Below, piece by piece: positions 49,053 to 60,176 of a DNA stretch of 64,000 nt. This DNA comes from Nelumbo lutea (taxonomy: Eukaryota > Streptophyta > Magnoliopsida > Proteales > Nelumbonaceae), in contig JAKGHH010000005.1 in assembly GCA_022828595.1 (NCBI GenBank), positions 25,370,193 to 25,434,192 of the forward strand, written 5' to 3'. Below the pieces are notes generated by a model. The model saw only the letters and a list, made by a program, of their open reading frames with translations, was not told the DNA's origin and did not search any database. The position numbers and the translations under genes were made by a program. Position 1 is the stretch's first letter; each line of letters starts with the position of its first letter.

Positions 49053-52000
49053 GAAAACATTTCTGTCCTGAAAACACTTGGTTAAGTTGGGCCTGAAGTA
49101 TTGGGCCCAAGCTTGGCCCTGAAATTTGAGGGCCTAGTGCAAGCCTAAGCTAGGAGTGAACACAAAACCTAGGCCCAAACTTAAAACTTTCGGGCTGGCC
49201 CAAGATAAAATGATCACCCCTAAATGGGAGAGTGGATGTTGATAGGAAGGGCAACGAGGCAAGTATAGGGTGGGGCACCCCTTCTCCACCCCTACCTTGG
49301 AGTGAAAATATCCCACCCTGTCCTTGCCTTATCCCTGATTGCAAGGAATCCCCATTCCTCGCACCTGTTTGGTTCATACACAAACTGAAGGCAACTGGAA
49401 TGGATTTTCACTCACAAGGGAGGGTGAAGGAATGGCCATTATCATTCCACCAGGAATGGGAATGGAGTTCAAATTCTGCTAAACCAAATAGTTGGAATTG
49501 GTTGATTTCAAACACTTATTCCCACAAATCAAACGGACCCTTAAAAGTAATCGATCCAAACTTAATAGCAGAATTGGCTCCAAAAAAAATTTGTTGAACA
49601 GAATTTACCCCTTGATCTTGAGTTACCATGGGGGCATATTTGTATTTTAATAAAAAAAGCTTTAATTGAGATAGTAAATCAGATGAACGACATTTACGAA
49701 TTGAAAACTTAAGACCCTATTTATACTACTCTATTAAAAGTGTAAATGATGGTGTGAAACTTTTTGTTTGACTAAAATAGCATTTTTTAATTTGATTCTT
49801 CTCTCATTGTAAAGACAGAAATGTAATTTGAACAACCACTTTTCTCAATCAAATCCTTGTTATTAACGCATTAACTCCCATTAACATGCATTACATTTTC
49901 TTTATTGTAATGCTCCTATTTTTGAATTTGGTTTCTTTAATTGTGAAACTTCAGATCTCCTACCTATAAAACACTACCTCCATGCATAATAACATGTAAG
50001 AGTATGAGATGCTCCCCATGTGTGGCTACAATGTATGCGTTTGTAACCATGGGCATTTTTTCATTCAACGTTTGTACTTTATTTGCTTATAAAACCGACA
50101 AAATGAATAATTGCAACCGTTTATGACAACTAGGCACCACATCAGCATAACAGTGAAAAAATGCTTAACCATTGGGGGAAGCTTTAAAAAGTAACTTCCC
50201 CAAACGGTAGGCGTGCACATAAACCAAAGTCACATTTTGCGATTTTCTATCTGTACGAAAGAGCATGAGAGGGGAAATGCTAAAATGGCGCATATGTGGT
50301 TGCGTTTATTGAAAAAACGCCCACGCTTCCAAACACACACAATGTCATGTGAGTAATCGTGGGTAGAATCGTCGTGGGTAGGAAATTTGGACTCCAATTG
50401 TGAAGGCATAAAATGTAATTTGAACTATTACATTTCTCCTCATTCAATTCCCTCTCATTAAGTCTTATATTTAGGGTATTAACTCTTAATTTTAATTGAC
50501 CATGTTAAAAAAAGCGTGCCAAAGAATAATTGTTTTTTATTGATTATAGAAATAAAATACAAATTTAAAATCAACTCAAGATGGAGTTGTTTTCCTATTT
50601 CGTAGCAAATCAAATAGTATAAAAAGTATAGCTTTGATGTCATAATTAAATAATAATAAAAATTAAAAATGATAAAAACAAAAAAGTATACAAATACAAA
50701 AAAAAATGTAAAAGACATTTGAGCACATCTCTAATATCGTATATTTATCATATTAAACCAGAATAAGTGTGATAAATAAAAAAATGTAGAAAACTTTAGA
50801 AATATATTATTTATCATCATCATCATAAAAAATTATCACGTGTAAAGCACGTGCTCACTCACTAATAAAAAGAAAGTAATAATTTGACAGTTGCCCCCAT
50901 CAAGTTTGTGGCTAAGTCTCTTTCTCTACATGCATGGGACATTGCTATTAGTTGGTCAAAATAAATTTTCCGGATCAAGGGTAGGGTATAGATGATATTA
51001 ACTCTAGAGAGGAGGAATTGTTCATTTGAATCCACATTAAATACATCTAAGAATCTCATTATCTTCTGTTATGCATCATCTTCCATTAAAAAGAGCATTT
51101 TGTGAAATTTATGGTTTGCTCCTTAAAAAATTTTATCGGTTTTCTGAATGTATTGTTCCAAATCCCCACCTATGCTATAATACCCATTGAATTGTACAAA
51201 TACAAATATTCCCAATTGTACAAATACATACAAAAATTATGAATTAGAGGAACCAATAAACACTCGTTTGTTTTCTTAGAATGACAGAACTTGAAAGCAA
51301 AAAGGTATGTAAAAAAGCACTGCTCCAATTATAAAAGAAGAAATGTTCACTTTACGGTAGATGACACGGCCTTGTCTCCTTTGTCTTTGAAAAAAGTTTT
51401 GTACTTTTCTAATGAGGTGGCTTTGGCATCCATGGTGAATCTGAATTGTATCATTTCTGAGTAGAAATCAGTGCATAAACATTCAGCTACACATTTGGAA
51501 TTATCTCCCTTACATGTATATTAAATTTATAGAAAGATGTCATCAACGTAGAATTGCCTTGATACTTTATTATCAAGATTGTTTGCACACAACTTTTTAC
51601 GTTGGGTAAAATATAAAAACTTTCCCCCTAAAGTTTCACTTTAATAAGAACCTCCTCTATAGTTAAAAAAAAAAATATGCATTTGCCTCCCTATTGTTAT
51701 TGTCTTAGAGATAGAAAACATTGGCCTAATGCATAATTTTCTTTTGAAAATACTAATTTTTACACGTGTCTATCAATTCAGAAGTTGATTTATTAAAATA
51801 CCCCTGAAAGATCTTTTAACTTTTAACTATAAAAGGATCATTTCATATCAAACAACAACGAGTTAAAAAAACATTGCAAACTTGTAAAGATTGAGTATAG
51901 ATGGGGAATTTAACATTTTAAAATATCTAACGGATAAGGGCAGCCTTGTAACTTCCAAGTCTCTGGGACAATGATGGAAGAGGATTTTATGAATCTCATA

Positions 52001-52430
52001 AACCTCAAAGTAAACCTGTTCATATGCTGGGTAGCTTAATAAGTCTGTTTGGCCTAACTCATTTGTGGTAGTTCGGTTTGGACAAGATTTTAAGCCTATA
52101 TGCTTGAGCTTAGGCCCAAAACACTAAGTTCGAATTTTTTTTTTTTTTTTTTTTCTGAATTGAACTCAAGCTTTCTCAAAAAAGCTAACTTTAATCCAAG
52201 CCTAACCTAATAATATTTTTATTTAGTTAAAAGTATATTTTATGTAGTAATTTCTTTGAACTCATGTGATAGAGGGATATTGAAGTATATTGATGTATCA
52301 TTGATGTATTTAGTGGTTCCCTTTGCATATATAAAAAAAGAAAAAAGAAAAAAGAGAGAAAAACAAATCAACGTGGAGGAAGTTTTTATATTATGCACTT
52401 TATATTTTTGGGAGGGGGATCTATGATGCC
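49053..52430. other. AT-rich intergenic DNA, no gene seen
   Basis: No exon or element with definable ends. Poly-A/T runs (for example 52137-52154), an ATC microsatellite (50813-50825), and GTTTGGTT/AACCAAA-like fragments near 49365-49540 that may be an old MITE. Confidence 0.6.
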
Positions 52431-52437
52431 CAAAATA

Positions 52438-52500
52438 TATGGTACCATAAAATTTTGACCGATCAATTTTGGTACCACAAGAATTTTGACCGATCAAGAT
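52438..52500. repeat. Short tandem repeat
   Basis: Two copies of about 31 bases containing TGGTACCA, AATTTTGACCGATCAA, at 52440-52470 and 52471-52498. Confidence 0.75.
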
Positions 52501-53295
52501 CCACCTATGAAATCAATATATGATAAAAATGGTAACCAGTCAGACCGTAGTTATCAAAATTCACCGAGAGTTTTGATTGGTGAAAACCCATCGATATCAT
52601 GTGTTTTGTGCAGCACAGTTACTCCTCCTTTCCTTTAATCATTACATTTTTATTTTCATTGTTTTGCACAGTTACTCTCCTTTCCATTGTTTTGGTGTCA
52701 AATCAGCCCCAAACTTGAAAAAGTCTATGACACCTGATCTTTCAAAATATGTCTAATGACTGTCTGCCATTAACAGTACATCAGTCATTTGATGATGATA
52801 TGTGCCGCTTAAAACATTTTTCTCCCTTGACCCTTCCTCTCCTTCCTTTGCATTCATGCCCAGAGCAAGATCAGCAGCCCCAAACGTCCTCGCCTTGTGT
52901 GAACCAAGAACGCCGTGCCGAAGACTAAAGTAGCTGATGAGTGTTGACGGGTTGACTCGGGAACGTCGTCAGTCATCTCCGGATTCAGGATTCATACAAT
53001 ATTTTTCTGATGGTAATGTCTTTTTATTTATTAAACATATATTAATTTTTATGGGTTTTTTTTTTTTCAAAAAATTGGCTTATTCAGCAATCTAGCTCTT
53101 ATTCAGGTTTGGAACCTTTATGGATCGGTTAGACTCTATGAAGTTGTTGATCCATCTCTGACGGGTAGGTTTGAAAAATAAGAGTAGAAGAGGCATCTCG
53201 GCTGCTCCAATTCTCCAAATTGGTTTACTATGCACACAAGCTTCCGCTGAATTGCGGCCATCAATGCATGTCTTCTACCAAACGATTAAAAGAGG
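52501..53295. other. Intergenic DNA left of the Tat element, no gene seen
   Basis: Non-coding sequence with poly-T near 53058-53069. It ends AGAGG before the LTR at 53296. No matching AGAGG was found right of the other LTR. Confidence 0.55.
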
Positions 53296-54127
53296 TGATG
53301 ATGCGTGATTCGGCCGGTTTTACTTGTCAACGATCTTGCTTCTGAACTGAATAGCAAAGAACTTGAAATGGAGGAGATGAGGAAGCTCCAGGGGGAACCC
53401 GGTGTAACGGTTCCGAAGCTTAAGTTTGAATTCTTCAAAGGCAAGGTAAAACCAGATAGTGCAAAGTTTGCATACCTTGTTTGTTGGGGGTAGGGGGCTC
53501 TTATAATCACTTCGCGCACTCGCTCCGAGGTCCTTGTCAGGTCGGGTATGATTACCCTTGCGTTTGTCAATTCGGTCGTCGTCCTTTCTGCTGGAACAGA
53601 ACCGTCACTGCCTAACCGTCTCTCTAACTGGAGATGGCGGTGTCAGTGGTGGTGGCAGGTGGCCGTTTAGAGTGCGGCCGCCAAGCGTCAGATCCCAAGT
53701 CAGTTAGGTGCGGCGCCCTCGGGCACAGACTTCCTCAGTGTCAGGCATGGTACAACTTGTTTGGTTTTGGTGCTCAGAAGGTGATGCGGAGTGGTGAGCG
53801 AGGCGAAGTCGTGAGTTCGGAGGTATCTATAGGGCATGTCAGTTTGGCGAGGTGTATCCCAAAATGTTACAAGGAAGGCCAGTTCGGCGAGGTATATCCC
53901 GAACTGTTACAAGGTTGGCCAGTTCGGCGAGGTATATCCCGAACTGAAGGTAGGCCAGTTTGGATTACTTTCTGGTTTTGGGCCAAGGGTGAGTTTGGGC
54001 CCCTAGTAGGGAGTTCGGTCCGCTGGTGTCCCCTTGGTGTTCACGCCTTAGGCTTGTTTTTTTGTCGAGCTGTTGTTTTTGCCACGTGTCGCATAACTGT
54101 GAGGTCGGGCCAAATCTTCCTTCATCA
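53296..54127 (-). repeat. 3' LTR of Tat element
   Basis: 832 bases; + strand start TGATGATGCGTGATTC, end CTTCCTTCATCA. It carries three 40-base tandem repeats (53840-53958) and is close to 62771-63602. Confidence 0.9.
53840..53958. repeat. 40-base tandem repeats in Tat LTR
   Basis: Three units starting at 53840, 53880 and 53920 with CAGTTCGGCGAGGTATATCC then GAACTG. CAGTTC and GAACTG at the unit ends are inverted and could form a hairpin. The same array is at 63315-63434 in the other LTR. Confidence 0.85.
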
Positions 54128-54609
54128 ATTGCCCCCCACTCCTCGCGCCAAGGGTCTTGCCCTGGTGCGGGGAGTTTCGCGAGGTGGTAGGTGGATTTGT
54201 CTCGTCCTTCGAATCTTGATTGCCCGAGTTGCTTTTGCCAGGGTTCTTCGATTTTCGAGAAGGCGGGAAACGTGCCTACTACTCATAAATGTTGATGGTT
54301 GTGACAACGTGCATTTTAAATTTCAAAAATTCGCACCGCTAGGATGTGACAGCGGGTCATTCAAACATGAAAAAAGCATGCCACTGCCGTACGTGCGCGG
54401 GCGGCTGTCAGGGAGACGTGCGGCGCAGTCAGTTTTAGAAAGACGCGTGTCGGTGCGACATCGGTTTCAAGAAGGTGTGCGCTGACGTTTCGCTCTTTTC
54501 GGAAAGACGTGCGCCAATCACGTCTCGACCTCATGGGACGTGCGGTCAGCGCAAATGTGGACCGTCGGATCGTCTTTGATCTGCACGGTTGGTTCTTGGT
54601 TACTGTAGC

Positions 54610-54617
54610 TATAAATA
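54610..54617 (+). promoter_or_regulatory. TATA box for the antisense gene
   Basis: TATAAATA, 210 bases upstream of the ATG at 54820 and outside the LTR. A start site near 54640 would give a leader with a 21-base tandem repeat (54665-54706, CTCGCGTCCAAGTTTTTTC). This is inference from position and match only. Confidence 0.55.
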
Positions 54618-54819
54618 GTGGGGGACACCAGTCGATTTGACACTTCTGCGGTTTGCCTACTGAGCTCGCGTCCAAGTTTTTTCAACTCGCGTCCAAGTTT
54701 TTTCAACTCGCGTCTAGGATGGTTACATAGCCTCCAAGGTTTTTTGGCTTGTTCCCGTCTTCGGAGCCTTCAAGACTTTCCTCCGGTGAGTACCTTCCGG
54801 AATCCACCTCTTTTCCTCA

Positions 54820-55624
54820 ATGTCTAGCTCTGATAGCTCAGACGACTCTTCAAGTAGGACTGACGTAGGTTCTACAAACCGAGCCGTATCCCTCGACTGC
54901 CTCAGTGATCCTGAGGTGGAACTCGGGGATTATGAACCAGTAGGCCGAGCCGCTTCGGGCAGTTTGGCGTCTACCTCTCGCCGAGGTCGGATGCTAGACA
55001 GGTTTGGTCCCTTGACCATGACGCCTGAGGGGATTCAATCTATACTTATGTCTTACAATCTTCCTGGGGGGTATACATATTTTATTCCTTCGGGTAGCTT
55101 TCCTTGGGAACACGGTCCTGATGAGATCATGATTTTTCGAGAGCAGCTCGCTGTGGGGTTGCGACTTCCTTTCCACCCCCTTCTTGTCGAAGTCATAAAC
55201 CACTTCGGTGTCACCATTGGCCAACTTCATCCGAACTCTATTCGGAACCTAGTGGGGACAATTTCCCTTTTTTGCGAGCAGAATTTCCCCTTAGACTTAG
55301 AGATATTCTCCTCCATCTTGATGCTCAAGAGATAGGCGGGTTCTCTTCCTGGGGGAAGACGAGCGTATTACCTTTCTCCTCGCCCGGGCTTTAAGCTTCT
55401 GCACGATCTTCCTAATAAGGTCCCGGCGTGGAAGCGGGACTACTTCGGTGTGCGAAGTGCACAAGGATGGCCCTTTCAGACCGGGTGGGGTGAGGCCGCT
55501 CCTGATTCAGGTGTTACTCTTGATAAAGAGACGGTGAAGGGCCTCCGGCAATGGGCACGACAAGGTTTAAAGTGCCATCACTACTTAACGGAGGCCAAGC
55601 TTATTGCGGCCGGCCTGAGTTCGG
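54820..55624 (+). CDS. Antisense gene exon 1
   Basis: ATG at 54820 (MSSSDSSDDSSSRTDVGS). Donor GTAGGT at 55625. TAG interrupts at 55333; the frame then continues as KLLHDLPNKVPAWKRDYFGV. The last codon is split after one base. Confidence 0.72.
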
Positions 55625-56797
55625 GTAGGTTTCTAGTTATGCGGTTTCTTGCTTGCTTTTTTCCTTCATTTTTTCTGATGTCAAACTCGTTTCTGCAGGT
55701 GTGATGGACACGGAGAGAACTCGTGAGGGGTGTCTATTCCAAGGTATGAAGAGGAGGAAGCGAGTCGCCAAGCGAACTCATACCGAGCTGCCCCCGGATG
55801 AGGAGCCTCAAGTTCCAAACCACACACTGGAGGATCTGCCCAGGGAGCCCGAGGTGACTCCACCGATGCATGAAGCTGCCGGGGCACCTTACGCTGAGAC
55901 CACTTATACGGGCGCTCCTGCATACTCAAGTGCTCCTGCTCACTCTGGGTCCGCTCATACGCGGGTTGGGCCCTCGGGTTTGAGAGCTCAATGGAAGTTT
56001 AGGAGCGTGTTGACACCGAACTACGCTCTTCAGAAGAGTAGGGTGGCTACTTTCCCTGAGGAGATCGCGGCGTGGACCGATCTTCCTTTGAATCAGGTCG
56101 CCTGCCGTGCCGTAACACATGCTATAGTGGTAAGTCAGATTCCGTCTGCCTTTTTCATTTTCTGTCGCTTTTGCTGTTATTGCTCACTTGTTTCTTTTGG
56201 TAGGTGAATTCTTCAATTCATGCCTTAGCAGCCCAAGTGGAGAGGAGCTTGCGACAGGCGCGAGCTGCTGAGGCTGCCGCCCATGCTGCTGAAGAGTTTT
56301 TCCGTGCTGCAGAGGCGAATACCCGAGCTGCTGAGGCGACCGCTTATGCTGCCGAAGAGGCTGCCCGCGTTGCAATGGCCAGGCAGGCAAGGTCTCAGCG
56401 TGACGCCGAGGCCATGGGGGTAGTTGTCAAGCACATGGCAGACTTGAAGTTGGATTTGCAGCATCAAGTCGAATATCTTCAGGAGGACATCAGGGAGAAA
56501 ACACAGATTTTTTCCCAAGGCATTGAAGACGCCAAGAAGAAGGCCGTTGAAGACTACATTGCCTCTCCGCGTTTTGACGATCTGATGGTGGATTCTTACA
56601 GAAGGGGGTTCAAATTGAGCAGGTGGATGATCCGGAACACGTACTCCGACCTCGATGTTAGTGCAATATCCACTTCGCGTATAACTCAGGAGATGGCCAA
56701 TACTGTCGATGGAGAGCCGGACTCTGAAGGAGAGGCAGGGCCTTCGGGTGTTGTTGAAGTGCCTTCTAATGGCGAAGAAGTAGCTCCGAGCATGTAA
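54820..56797 (+). CDS. Spliced extra gene of the Tat element (Transposase_28-like, antisense to pol)
   Basis: Three exons fit GT-AG rules and keep phase: 54820-55624, 55699-56129 and 56204-56797, about 609 codons. One in-frame TAG is at 55333-55335 (codon 172), so this copy is probably inactive or truncated. Residues about 70-170 (YNLPGGYTYFIPSG, FHPLLVEVINHFG, LHPNSIRNLVG) resemble the Pfam family called Transposase_28, putative gypsy type transposon. The middle is proline-rich. Exon 3 starts with an alanine-rich coiled coil of about 10-residue periodicity (RAAEAAAHAAEEFFRAAEAN) and ends acidic. Extra antisense ORFs are known from Tat elements, but their function is not established. It converges on the integrase of the host element. 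Confidence 0.75.
55699..56129 (+). CDS. Antisense gene exon 2
   Basis: Acceptor TTCTGCAG, donor GTAAGT. It reads VMDTERTREGCLFQGM, then the basic KRRKRVAKRTH (possible nuclear signal), a proline-rich linker, and WTDLPLNQVACRAVTHAIV. Confidence 0.72.
56204..56797 (+). CDS. Antisense gene exon 3
   Basis: Acceptor TTTTGGTAG. It reads VNSSIHALAAQVERSL, the alanine-rich coiled coil, YIASPRFDDLMVDSYRRGFK, and an acidic end to TAA/TGA region at 56795-56797. Confidence 0.75.
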   Translation: MNSSIHALAAQVERSLRQARAAEAAAHAAEEFFRAAEANTRAAEATAYAAEEAARVAMARQARSQRDAEAMGVVVKHMADLKLDLQHQVEYLQEDIREKTQIFSQGIEDAKKKAVEDYIASPRFDDLMVDSYRRGFKLSRWMIRNTYSDLDVSAISTSRITQEMANTVDGEPDSEGEAGPSGVVEVPSNGEEVAPSM

Positions 56798-57139
56798 AGA
56801 TATTCTTTTTTTTTTTTTGTAAGTCCCTTCTGATGACCAATGTACTCATGTTTCTTGCAACGGAATAGATAATCTTCTTGTCCATGTTCCTTTTCCCTGA
56901 ACTGATTCTTTGTCGAACTGAATATGCCACTTTCTTGTCCGAGTTATTATACTTTCGCGACCTGTTTTGCCGCGAAGGCTTTTGCAGCGAACTGATTTTT
57001 TGCCGAGCTGATAATATGCCCGACTTTTCTTTGCTTGTTTACGCCGAGGTTCCTCTTGGCTCTGCATCGTGGCCCATAGGACCTGATTTCGTCCACTTCG
57101 CTTGGCGGTTTATAGGTAGTATCGCCTTAAGTTCATGAT

Positions 57140-58420
57140 GTTCCACGCTCGAGGTACTTGTTTGCCTTCCAAGGTTTCGAGTTCGTATGCCCCCCCCCCC
57201 CCGAGCGCTCTCTTTTCTTTATAGGGCCCTTCCCAGTTTGGTCCAAGTTTGCCCACGCCAGGTTCGGACACCATAATCTTATGAAGGACCAGGTCGCCGA
57301 CTCGGAAGCTTCGTTGCTTTACTCTGGCATTGTAGTAGCGAGCTACCTACTGCTGGTATGTCGTTGTCCGGATGTGTGCGAGGTCCCTTACCTTGTCCAA
57401 TAGGTCAAGGTTGGTACGTAACTCATCTTTGTTTGTCTGATCGTTGTATGTTTCTAGTCGCAATGTTGGTACTTTGATTTCCGCCGGGATCACTGCTTCA
57501 GTGTCGTAGGTGAGGTTAAAGGGGGTTTCTCCCGTGGCGGTTTTTTCTATAGTTCGGTGAGCCCACAAGACACTTGGTAGCTCTTCGGCCCACAATCCCT
57601 TAGCTCGATCCAGACGTGCTTTTAGTCCGCGCAGGATGGCTCTGTTCATTACTTCCGTCTAACCATTTGCCTGCGGGTACGTGACTGATGTGAAGTTTTG
57701 CCGAATCCCCATGTTCTGGCACCACTCTTGGAACTTGATATCCTCGAAGCAACATACTATGTTCTTCCAAAAGAAGTTCTGTATGTTTCAAGCCGTAATA
57801 GTTGCCAGAGGTTTGGCTTCTATCCACTTCGTAAAGTAATCTACTACAACAACTAGGAATTTTCTTCCACCTGTTGCTGGTGGGAATGGCCCTAGGAGGT
57901 TGATGCCCCATTGTGCAAAGGGCCACGAGCTGGCGAGGTATTTGAGGTCGGAGGCAGGTTGATGGTGGATATTGGCGTGCTTCTGACACTTGTTGTATTT
58001 TCTGACGAGCTCGACAGCTTCTGCCTTCATCATTGGCCAGTAGTATCCTTGTCGAAGTGCTTTTTGGGCGAGTGCTCTGCCCCCCAAGTGTCCGCCGCAC
58101 AGGCCTTCATGAGTGTCGCGGAGTACGAACTCGGCTATGGCAGGTCGCAGACAACGCAAGTAGGGGAGCGAGTAGGACTGTAGATATAACCGTTCATCTA
58201 TTATGATGTATTTGGCTGCTTGGCGCTGCACCCTCTTGGCCGCATTGCGTTCTGTAGGGAGGGTTCCGTCTATCAAGAAGCTCGCGAGTGGGTCGATCCA
58301 GCTCGGCACTGCTTCCAGGATGGGAGCGACCTCCTCTGCCCCCCCGAGAATACTAGGCCGAGGTAAGTCCTCTATGTACACGGTTCTCATGTTGTTGTGA
58401 CTTGTGCTGGCTAACCGGGA
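57140..58420 (-). pseudogene. Tat integrase
   Basis: Minus strand. The zinc-binding HHCC region is around 58060-58160 (DTHEGLCGGHLGGRALAQK, YYWPMMKAEA, CQKHANIHH with a changed first Cys context). The core has QWGINLLGPFPP near 57905, where WGID is usual, so the first DDE Asp is Asn. VDYFTKWIEAKPLA is near 57825, followed by stops, then the second and third acids in damaged context (GIRQNFTSVTYPQANG near 57670, TEVMNRAIL). The C-terminal region AEELPSVLWAHRT (57600) and ARVKQRSFRVGDLVLHK (57290-57340) follows. A C-run at 57189-57201 shifts the frame. Confidence 0.82.
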
Positions 58421-58600
58421 CAGAGCGTCGGCCTCAATGTGCTCTGACCTCGGGATTTGCCTGATGAAGTGTGACTGGAAGTTGAGTAGGACCTCTTTTA
58501 CTTTCGCTCGGGCCGCATAAGACTATTCCGGCCCCGCTGCCTTGCTGGTTCGAGGAACCATCCACGTGAAGGATCCAGGGCTCCTCATCCCAGTTCACGT
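58421..58600 (-). pseudogene. Second (archaeal-type) RNase H, internally deleted
   Basis: WILHVDGSSNQQGSGAGIVL near 58515-58575 is the start of the additional RNase H of Tat elements. It jumps after about ten residues, with a frame change, to the domain end HFIRQIPRSEHIEADALSRL near 58420-58470. The central part, with most catalytic residues, is missing. Confidence 0.75.
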
Positions 58601-60173
58601 TTCGCCTGACCAGGAGAGACGCCACACTGGCTGCTACTTCACGGGGTTCAGACTCTATTGGCTCGAGAGCTCCAGGTTCGCCCGAACTGGGGACCTCGGG
58701 CTCGACCTGTAGGGCTTCGTGGCTGAAAGTGCACTCGGTGATAAAATATGCCAAAGCTTGGGCCTTAATAGCAGTTCTAGGCTTGTACTGGAGGTCGTAC
58801 TCGCTGAGTTCAATGGCCCATTTCGTCAGTCGACTGGAAACCTCGGGTTTGAGTAAAACTTGTCTCAGAGGTTTGTCAGTCAGGACGATGACGGTGTGAG
58901 CCTGGAAGTATGGGCAGAGTTTCCGAGCTGTTGTCACCAGTGCGTATGCTAGCTTTTCTATCTGTGGGTACCTTGTCTCTGCTCCCTGCAAAATTTTACT
59001 AACATAATAGATGGGTTGCTAGACCTGGTCTGTTTCTTTTATTAGTACCGAACTGACCACCTCGTCTCTTGCCGAGAGGTATAGTTCTAAGACCTCGCCC
59101 TCCTCGGACTGGGCTAAGGTCGGCACACTAGTGAGGTAACCTTTTAGCTCGTCAAACGCGAGCTGGCAGTCCTAGGTCCACTCGAACTCTTTGCCTTTGA
59201 TTGCTTTGAAGAAAGGTAGGTAGCGGTCTGCTGATTTGGACATGAAGTGGCTTAGAGCGCCTATGCGGCCGTTTAGCCTCTGAACTTCTTTTACTTTCCG
59301 AGGTGGTCTCATATCTAGAATGGCTTTTATCTTGTCTGGGTTGGCCTCAATACCGCGCCGATTGACAATGTAGCCTAGGAATTTGCCCGAGGTGACGCCG
59401 AAGACACATTTGTTGGGGTTCAATTTCATGCTAAACTGACGCAAGATTTGGAAGACAGAATCTAAGTCTTGTATTAACTCTTGTGAAAACTGTCTTGACG
59501 ACCATGTCATCTACATAGCACTCTATCTTCGTGCCAATCAGGGGCCGAAATAGCCTATTTACAAGTCTTTGGAAGGTCGCCCCTGCATTTTTTAATCCGA
59601 AGGGCATGACCTTGTAGCAATATAGGCCAAACTCGGTTATGAAGTTGGTTTTTTCCTCATCGGATTGGTCTATCTGGATTTGGTTGTAGCCTGAGTAGGC
59701 GTCCAGGAAGCTTAGCAACTCATGTCCCGAGGTCACGTCCACTAGGCGGTCAATTCTGGGGAGGGGGAAGCAATCTTTCGGGCAAGCTCGGTTCAGGTCG
59801 GTGTAGTCGACGCACATGCTCCACTTGCCGTTCGCCTTTTTTACCAACACCGGGTTGGCCACCCAGCTCGGGTAATGGACTTCCCTTATGAAGTTTGCTG
59901 CGAGGAGCTTCTCGACCTCCTCGTCGACTGCCTCCAGCGTTCTGGGGCTAAGTTGCGTTTCTTCTGCCTAACGGGTCTGACTACAGGGTCAGTATTAAGT
60001 TTGTGAGTCATTAGGCTGGGGCTAATGCCGGGCATGTCAGCCGCGGACCAGGCAAAAATATCTAAATTTTGAAGTAAAAAACTCACCAGTTCGGTTCGTA
60101 GGGGTTCCTCGACGGAAGCTCCGATCTGAAGTGTGCGAGCTGGATCCGTAGCCGAAGTTGGGATTGTGACCAT
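58601..60173 (-). pseudogene. Tat reverse transcriptase and RNase H
   Basis: Minus strand. It starts with PARTLQIGASVEEPLRTELV near 60120, FAWSAADMPGISPSL near 60040, and a frameshift near 59940. RT runs from ANPVLVKKANGKWSMCVDY (59862) through FLDAYSGYNQI (59710), VMPFGLKNAGATFQRLVN (59600), and CYVDDMVVKT (catalytic YVDD, near 59510). RT ends with VFGVTSGKFLGYIVNRRGIE near 59390. RNase H follows: YYVSKILQGAETRYPQIEK near 58990, TKWAIELSEYDLQYKPR near 58810. Stops or frame steps are near 59480, 59172 and 59020. Confidence 0.85.
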
Positions 60174-60176
60174 TTC

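Noticed and set aside
53840..53958. CRISPR-like array from regularly spaced repeats
   Set aside because: The units are contiguous 40-base tandem repeats without unique spacers, and lie in a plant LTR.
53634..54485. 283-codon plus-strand frame overlapping the Tat LTR end
   Set aside because: It runs through LTR tandem repeats and the purine tract; the arginine/cysteine-rich protein shows no domain.
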